Assembly (NCBI RefSeq): GCF_029873635.1
Contig: NC_080419.1
Span: 72,590,597 to 72,654,596, forward strand
Origin: Malania oleifera
Lineage: Eukaryota; Streptophyta; Magnoliopsida; Santalales; Ximeniaceae
DNA: 64,000 nucleotides
Reading direction: 5' to 3'
Shown here: positions 47,501 through 56,500 of the stretch, piece by piece
How positions within the stretch are numbered: the first letter of the stretch is position 1
Layout: every line of letters begins with the position of its first letter
Notes under the pieces: model-generated
What the model saw: the letters and a program-made list of their open reading frames with translations, nothing else
Told to the model about the DNA's origin: nothing
Databases searched by the model: none
Program-made: the position numbers and the translations under genes

Positions 47501-50500
47501 TTAAAAAAATGAAATAGTCAATTGGGTAATGTATGGATCTTATTTGGGATGCCTATGATGTATATGAAATTTAGAGATGTAAAAATCTGTTTTCACCTGT
47601 TAATTTTCTTATAAGGTTATAATGAAAAGAAAAATCAAGCTATAAAAGAATAATGAAATATCTTTGTAAGATAACGGAATATATTTATTGATAAAAAAAT
47701 TATCTAATATTTTATAATTTTGTTATTTAGAAAAAATAATAATAAACATTACTTATTATTTAATCAAATATATAGATTGTGTACGTAATAAGTATTGTAA
47801 TAATTAGGAACTATTAAGTACTTAGTATTTGCAAAATTTACGAAATTACGAATTATATTCTTCCTGTCATTGTAGGGAAGGTTGTAAGTTGTAACTTTGT
47901 ATTTTTTATATTTTGTGTAGAGATCTCAAATTAAGTCTATAAATAAGTCACGTGATAGAGGAAATGAAAACTTACCTAGTGAAGATATTGGATGGCATTT
48001 TGGTACTGCGGTAGACGGTAATAGACATGTTATTATGTGTAAATTATGTGGGAAGATAATCAAAGGGGGCATTACACGCTTGAAACAACACTTGGCACAT
48101 AAAAAGGGTCAAGTAGCTGGATGCTCAAATGTGACCACACAAGTAAGAGAACAAATGATGAAACATCTACAACAGTATGCTGAGAAGAAAAGAGATAAAC
48201 AAAAAAGGCAAGAAGAAGCAGAAGCCCAAATTAGAGGAGATTTTGAGAATTTGAGCGATGAAGAAGACTTGGAAGAAGAAAGTATGAGATTTGCTCGACA
48301 AGAAAGCATGCGATCACAACAACAATGGGAAGATAGACAAAGATTTCGAGCAAGAACAACTGGAAGGGGTAATATTTATGAAGAGGGAGGTGGCTCTGGC
48401 AGTGGTGCTACCAGTGGTTTCAATAGAGCAGGAGCTCGATCTTATAGTGGTCGAGAAGTTGGAGGTAGTGGACGACAATGGATCAATCCTGATGCCCCTG
48501 AAGCTAGACTAAAGGCAATGGATCCTATTTTAGAAAGAAGCAAGAGTGCGAAACAACCAAAACTCAACACAAAGTTACTGAAAGGTTTAAGAAGTAAATT
48601 AGGAAAAGCGGTTGGAAAATTCCTAATTTATAATCGGATTCCAGCGAATGTAGCTGACTCTCCATTTATGCAGCCTATGCTTGATATTGCTGCAGAGGTT
48701 GGAAAGGGGGTGAAGGGTCCATCACCCTATGAGATATCTGAAATTTATTTGGAGCAAGAGTATCAAGAAATGAAAAATTATATAGCTTCTTTTGCTGGAA
48801 TTTGGAAGGAAAGAGGTGTAACACTTATGTGTGATGGTTGGTCAGGACCAACTAGAAAACACATTATAAACTTTTTAGTTTATTGTGATAGAGGCACCGT
48901 GTTTCATAAATCAGTTGATGCCTCTGATGTGCCAAGCAGAACAGCTGAATATTATTTCAGGTAATTTTCTAATTTTAATTGTATATACAAATAGTATTAT
49001 GGACTTGCATGTTTTTAATTAAATAGTAGTAATTATTGAATATATAATTTCATTTCAGATTAATGGATGAGGTGGTTGAAGAAATTGGAGAGGAGAATGT
49101 TGTCCAAGTAGTGACTGATAATGAAGCTGCAATGAAGGCAGGAGGAAAATTATTAATGCAGAAGAGGCCCAATCTCTATTGGACAGCATGTGCAGCTCAT
49201 TGCATAGACCTTATTCTTGAAGATATTGGTAAGAAAAGTAACGTGAAGAAGGTCTTAGAAGATGCAAGAACAATAACCTCATTTATTTACAACCACACAT
49301 GGACAGTGAATTTCATGAAGAAATTCACAAATAATAGAGAGTTACTTCGCCCTGCCATCACTCGATTTGCCACAAATTTCATTGCTTTGGAGACTATTGT
49401 CAGGCATAAACAAGCACTAAGGGAAATGTTTACATCTGATGCTTGGAAAAACTCAAGGTTTGGAATGGCAAAATCAGGCCCAGCATATGATTCAAAGAAA
49501 ATTATCTTAGGCAAAGAGTTTTGGCAAAAGGCCTCTGATATAATTAAAGTGCAAGAACCCTTGGTGAAAGTTCTTAAATTGGTTGATGGTGATGAAAAAC
49601 CAACCATGGGCTTCATATACGAGGCAATTGATAGGGCGAAGTTGGCCATTCAAAAAGATTGCCGGTTTTACAAAGACTATTGGAAAATTATTGACAACCG
49701 GTGGAGTTTTCAGTTGCACCAAGATTTGCACGCTGCTGGTAAGTGTAAATCAAATACAATTTCTTATTATTTTAACTTTTAAATTATGCATAGTTGCATT
49801 AGAAAACTATTGATTAATATGTTTCTAAATTTAATTGTAGGGTATTTTTTGAACCCACAATTTCTTTATGGTGCCCCACCCTCTCCTGAAGTTGCTAGAG
49901 AAGTCATGGATGGAGTTAAAAAAGTGATAACCAAGTTGGTACCCGATATAGATACTCAAATTCGGGCTATTAATCAAGTAAGTATTTGTTCCATTAAATT
50001 GAATAATGAATTGTTCTAGTATTCTGTAATACTTTCAAGAATAATTATTAATACATCTAATTAATTAATTATATTTCACAATCATCATTTTTTAGTTGTT
50101 GCTATATCGAGATAGGCAGGAGACTTTTGGAACCCCGTTGGCTCAAAGGGCAGTGAAACAAACAAATCCTGGTAAATATGGCTATATAGCTAAATAATGG
50201 AAAATTACTCTATTTTCTCTCTTTGTGTTCAAATTTGACTTTTGAAATACGCTATACTAACATAAAACTCTTTTAATTATTCATGCAGCTGAATGGTGGA
50301 TTCATTATGGCTTGTGTGCTCCTGAGCTCCAAAGAATAGCAATTAGAGTTCTTAGCCAGACCACATCAGCTTCGAACTGTGAGCGTAATTGGAGCACCTT
50401 TAGCCTCATCCATACGAAAACAAGAAATAGATTAAAGTATATGAGACTACAAAAACTTGTTTTCGTACATTACAACATGAGGTTAAAGTTAAGACGTACA

Positions 50501-53500
50501 ATGAGAAGAAGCCAACGAGAAATTGAAGAGGGTTTCAATCCTATCAATTTGGACTACATTTTCGAAGAAGATGATCCTTTAAGTCAATGGTTAGAGGAGA
50601 GAGAGACACCACTACTCGATGGTCAGGACAATTCAAATTGGTTAAATGAAGAGGTTGGTGGTACTACAGAAGGAGGTGATCAACCACCAATAAACGCGCA
50701 TGATGATTCAGGTTCAAGCCCTGAACGTACACAAAGTGATGACAATCTTGGTTTGAGCCCACCAAGTGATGATGATGGTAATAGTGGTGCTGGAGCTGGG
50801 GTTGGGGGGGGTGGCAGTGGTGGTGGTGGAGGCGGCGGTGTAGAATATAATTATGGATATGATACGGGGACATCATTTGGAAGGGATATATATCCTTCTG
50901 ATCCTTATGGATTACATGACATACCTGAAAATTATGACTTGGGTATTCCTCCAGGGAACCAATCTTCACAACCCAGGAGAAGGAGGAGTGCTCGTGGTGA
51001 CCCTAGCGATTCTACTGAAAATTCATATGGTGTGGTTCGTAGTTTTGGCGACTTTGGTTTAGATGGTTCATCATCACAATCATTTGGATCTCATCCAGCA
51101 TATCCACATTATGCATCTCGTGACTCACATTTTTATCCCAGTGGATTAGGAATCTCAGGATCTAGTGAGTCTTCTTCTACACACTACCCAGAGCCAGCCC
51201 CTGCCCCAACTTATAGACATTATTCAGGAGAATTTTCATCACCAGTACATTTTCAAGAGCAACAACAAAATGATGCAAACTTGGGTTCATTCAACTATGT
51301 ATTTCCACAAGGATGGGGAGATAATTTCCCATCCCAATCTCAAGATACAGATGCAAATTATGAAGACCCTCCACGTCATTCTTTTTGGTGGTGACATGTG
51401 TTATATTATAAATTTGTAATATTGTATTCATGTATTTTCAATTATTTATTGATATTTGATATTAATCACTTTTTAAATTCATGTATGTGTAATGTGTATA
51501 TTGAGTATTAAGTCTATTGAGTATTGATTCATTTTTAGTAACTTTATGACTTAAATTAATTGATTCTTACATTTCTACATCTTTTTACTCATTAAAGTAA
51601 TGTAAACTATAAAAAAATATGCTTTTTTTTGTAAACAGCGCACTAAAATTAATATAAAAATCATAATGCCTATTAAAAAGCATTTGTAGGTTGAATGAAA
51701 GCCTTCAAAATTCATTAAAAATCATGTATTAATGGATTTCATGCTTATTTTTTAATTTTCGCATGGTTGTGCATGCGTGAAAAAAATTCACGACCGTTAC
51801 GCCCGCTTCCCGTTACGTAACACCCGCGTCTCCCGCGACCCGCGACACCCGCGACCGTTTCGCGACGTTACCCGCGACCGCGATTTCGAACCATGGTACA
51901 GACTGGTCAAATTCTGGTTCCGTTCTGATGGGGAACGATGCTGCGTGCAAAGTGATCGGGATGGGGAATATCAGAATCAGGATGTAAGACGGTGTAGTGC
52001 GAATGTGGGGTAATGAAAAGTCCAAAGGTGGGGTAATGAAGGTGACCAAGGAAGTTTTGACTGTGACGAAGGGGAAGAGAGTGTCGGGTAATACTTACAC
52101 ACTACTGGGAAACACGGTTGTAGGTGGAGCTGCAGCTGTAGAGTTTGAGTCTAGCATCTGTGGCTTATGCGTCTAGGGCATATGGGAGAGCATGGGATGC
52201 AGGAACTTCACAAGATAAATCTTTTGAAGGGGGTAAACTCATGCAAGCTGGAGTTCTGCAAGTTCCGCGTTCTTGGGAAGCAGAACCAAGTTCAATTCAT
52301 GACAGCCACACACAAGAAGGAGGGAGTGCTGGACTACATTTATTCTAATGTTTGGGGACCAGTGCAAGTGGCATGACAAAGGGGACATGTGTATTTCGTG
52401 AGTTTTATCGACGATTACTCACGAAAGGTCTGGGTTATTTTCATGCGTCACAAGTCGAAAACATTTGCCAGATTCAAAGTGTGAAAAGTTGAAGTGGAGA
52501 ACCAGACCGGGAGAAAGATCAATTCCTCAAGACAGACAATGGGACTAAGTACACAAATTCAGAATTTAGAGAGTTCTGCGAACAACAAGGCACAAGGAGG
52601 CATTTTACCGTGCGCCGGACACCGCAACAAAACGGTGTGGCGGAGAGGATGAACCAGACCCTAGCTAAAAGGGCTCGATGCCTTAGGTTGCAGACTGGAC
52701 TCGCCATGAATTTCTGACTGAGGTGGTTAATATGGCCTGTTTCTTAGTATACAGATCACCTAGGGCATCACAGAATGGGAAAGTTGCTGAGGAGGTGTGG
52801 ACCGGTGAACAAGTAGACTAATCTAGACTTAGTATTTGGGTGTCCAACCTATGCGCACATTCTGGGTGAAAAAAGATCTAAGCTTGATATGAAATCTAGA
52901 CAGTGCATCTTTCTGAGATATCAGAAATGTGTGAAAGGGTTCAAACTGTAGGATCTAGTGGCAAACAAGGTGGTGATCAGTAGGGATGTGATTTTTTATG
53001 AGAAAGCCATGTTGCGGCATACTCAGGAAGAAATAGAGAAATAGATACCAGAAAATCGCATTAGCAATGAGTGTCTGATTCAGGTGGAGTTAGAGACTCA
53101 GGGCAAACGTACAAGGAGTCCTAGCCTAGGAGATCAGCCAACAGTGCAGGTGGAGTTAGAAACTCAAGGTGGAGATGACACAGGGAGTTTTAGCTCGAAT
53201 TACCAGCAGCCGCATCGGAGCATAGTTGTAGATAGACCCAGACGCATCGTCAGACCACTCCCAAGATATGGTTTTGATGATCTAGTGTCTTATGCGCTTA
53301 TCACCAGCAATGGGGATCCTACTACTTATTAGGTGGCGATGCATAGTCAGGAGAAAAGTAACTGGATAGGCGCTATGGAGGAGGAGATAGAGTCATTGCA
53401 TGAGAAACATACGTGAAACTTGGTGAAGCTTCCATCTGGGAAGTGGGCACTTAGATGCAAGTGGGTACACAGGAAAAATGAAACAGTTTAAGAAAAGAAA

Positions 53501-56500
53501 AGAGAGAAGTACAAGGCTCGCTTGGTAGCGAAGGGATACTTGGAAAGGAAGGGAATAGATTATGATGAAATCTTCTCCCCTGTGGTCAGGCACACTTTCA
53601 TCAGGGTAGTGTTGGGGCTAGTGGTGCAGCATGATCTGCATCTGAAGCAGATGGACGTAAAGACGGCATTGCTTCATGATGACCTAGAGGAGCTAATTTA
53701 AATGACACAGCCAAAAAGGTTTAGCCAACCTGGACAGGAGCATTTAGTCTACAAATTGAACAAGTCACTAGACTTCTCCAAGGCAGTGGTACAAGAGGTT
53801 TGACGCCCATATGAACCAGATTAGCTACAAAAGGTGTTAGTACGATTGCTGCATCTATGTGAGGGAATTTGTGGACGGGTCTCTCATTTTTATGCTGCTA
53901 TACGTAGACGATCTGCTGATTGCTGCTAAAGACATAACCGAGGTAAATCGGTTGAAGATTATGTTGGGAAAAGAGTTCGACATGAAAGACTTGGGTGCAT
54001 CCAAAAGAATACTTGGCATGGAGATTCGCAGGGACAGAGCTGCAAGGAGACTATGGTTATTTCAGGCCGACTATGTGGAGAAAGTGTTGGCGAGGTTTAG
54101 CATGACCAATGCTAAACCGGTGAGCACGCCTTTGGCAAGTCATTTCAGGCTGTCTACCACTCAATGACAAAGTACAGACGATGAAGTTCGGGATATATCG
54201 AGGGTCCCCTATGCTAGCGTAGTGGGGTGTTTGATGTATGTCATGGTGTGTACGAGGTAGGACCTGGCTCATGTTGTCAGCGTTGTGAGCAAGTTCTTCT
54301 CAAATCCAGGTTGACCACACTGGGATGCTGTGAAGTAGATTCTCAGGTGTTTGAGGGATACGATTGGATATGACATAGAGTTCAGAGCACAACAGAGTGA
54401 TTCAACAGTGGTGGGGTACGTGGATACTGACTACGCAGGAGACCTAGATGACAAGAAATCTACCACGGAATACGTATTTACCCTTGTGAGGACCCATTTG
54501 TTGGAGGTCTATGGTACAGTCACTTGTGGTGTTGTCTATTACTGAGTTAGAGTACATGGCAGTGGCTGAGGCTGCCAAGGAAGCATTGTGGCTTACGAGG
54601 TTGGTCAAGAGAGCTGGGTGTCCAACAAAGTGGAGTTCGGCTGCAGTGTGATAGTCATAGTACCATTTACTTGACAAAGAATTAAGTGTACCATGCGAGG
54701 ACGAAACACATTGATATGTGGTATCACAGGGTCAGGGAACTGATTTCTTCAAGGGAACTTCTCCTTCACAAGGTCCATACATCTGATAATGCGGCGGATA
54801 TGCTGACAAAACCGGTCACGACGGACAAGTTCAAGCATCGCTTGGAGTTGATCAACATCTCCAAGTGCTAGTGGGGATACAGTCCCAATCTATAGGCCCG
54901 AGAGGAGCAGCAATTGTGCTTTTAGATTTCCAATGTGGTAAATATTCGCCAAGGTGGAGATTGTTGGAGATGTGGTTCATATTCGGAGCGGATCACATGT
55001 ACCGTAGAAAGCTACATGAAGCGAGGGACAATTGCATGAGAGGAGTCTACAATACTGAGGGAAACCCGTCGACTGATTGGGCCAAATTGTCGACGGTTTC
55101 AAGCAGTACGCAGGAGGTTATTTTCTTAGCACCAAACAGTTGATTGTTTGCCCTAAACAATCGACTGTTTCAGTCGGCGCACATCACATATTTTGAATTC
55201 AAAGGCTATGTAGATTAGGCTTACCTGGAGGATTTTCCTCTAAGGGATCACTATAGATGTAGTTTAGCTTTACTAGAACTCTTCTATAGGCATTGGATTC
55301 ATACTTAAACACTATTGTAACCCAAAGATGTAAGCTTTGACATTGTTCAAAGTGGAAACCGAAGTGCTGCTCCCATGAACCCTATTGTCGAACCACGTAT
55401 ATCTTATGCATTCTAGTTGTGTTTTACTTGTTCTCATTATTGTTTGATTGCTTCTTTAGTATATTTCATCATTGAGTGTTTGCATTAGTGAGTGTTGAGT
55501 GATTCGCGATTGATTGTGTGCTTCTGCTGCGCGTGTTCAAGTCGGACAAAAAAACCAACAAGCATGAATTGATCTTGTGTACGATCACAATTGCATTCAC
55601 AGTTAATGATATGGTGGTAGCTCTGATGACACTCAATTAAGGGGGAAAAAAGTTCTATAAAGTTCTCGCTATAGCAGCTGATTTTTTGGGCATGGAGCAA
55701 GAGCTTGAGGATTAGTTGATTTGATTAGTACCATGGTGTTAACGAGTTTTTGAGAGGCAGCAATTTGGCTAGGCAACTTGTTTTTTTTTTTTATAGTAGG
55801 CTAGGAAACTAATTTCTCGCTTCTCCATCAGAAGCGAGAACATGAATTGTCTAGTTCTAAAATTTATTACTGACAACACCTACTTCATCTAATTTAATAA
55901 TATTACTTTTTTTATAAGAAAAAAAAAAGGGAAAACTCAATCGAAGAGCCCAAGGGTTGCAACACAAATAAAAAATTTCTTTTTAGTAATATTTAAATTC
56001 ATTTAATACAATAAATATTTTTAATGCAGAATTACATAAAGAAACATATCAACTAAAGTCTATATTAAATCAAGCACAAAAATTTAAAATATAAGTATTG
56101 AAGTCCCTTTGTTTTTTTTTTTTCATAGATCACAGGGGTGGGGTATAGTGAGGTTCGAGTGTTGCTAAAATGCAAGGTAAGATGAGCCCTTATCATTGAG
56201 CCATCCTTTATCCTAAAAAAGAACAATGGCTCTCAATGACTTGTTTGTTCATTCAAATATAACTTCGCATAATCAAAATAGATTGCAATCATAATTCTTT
56301 TTTCCATCAAGACACTTTATATAAGCTATGTCAAAAGAAAATGACAAAATATATTCTTCTTGACAATTAATTAGATTATTAACTAATTCCACAACAAATA
56401 ATTTACCTTACCCTAATTATAGAAAAACAATATTAAAGAAAAGAGGGGGAGGTGGGACCTTCCATTACCTGATATTAAATTTTCTTCAAAACTTAATAAA

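Larger units (their letters stand above)
45672..51895 (+). mobile_element. hAT-superfamily DNA transposon, apparently complete, nested in the Copia element
   Basis: 6.2 kb. Left end CAAGGTTTTTTAAATAACGG; right end, reverse-complemented, CATGGTTCGAAATCGCGGTC: an imperfect terminal inverted repeat sharing CAxGGTT and AAAT. Flanked by GTAAAGAC (45664-45671) and GTACAGAC (51896-51903), an 8-bp duplication with one mismatch, the length typical of hAT. Removing the element restores the Copia frame ...TTYR; the right copy keeps the Tyr codon. Both subterminal regions are GC-rich with many CGTAACGG/CCGTTACG repeats, possible transposase-binding sites. Encodes one multi-exon transposase. Confidence 0.92.
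44077..55560 (+). mobile_element. Full-length Tork-like Copia retrotransposon in profilin intron 1
   Basis: 5' LTR 44077-44677 and 3' LTR 54962-55560, primer site TGGTATCAGAGC at 44680, gag, integrase, reverse transcriptase and RNase H in Copia order, and a polypurine tract AAGGTGGAGA before the 3' LTR. It is about 5.25 kb without the inserted hAT element, normal for Copia. The LTRs differ at roughly one base in ten over the first 190 bp by eye, mostly transitions, so the insertion is old. Flanks TGCTT and AGCAT match at 3 of 5, so the target duplication is worn or wrong. It runs antisense to profilin. Gag and pol are broken. Confidence 0.9.

Noticed and set aside
50664-50969. Minus-strand frame with His-rich repeats
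   Set aside because: It is the antisense shadow of the Gly/Ser-rich hAT tail.
45672-51895. hAT gene as a domesticated host gene
   Set aside because: It still has terminal repeats, target duplications and subterminal repeats, so it is a transposon and not an exapted gene.
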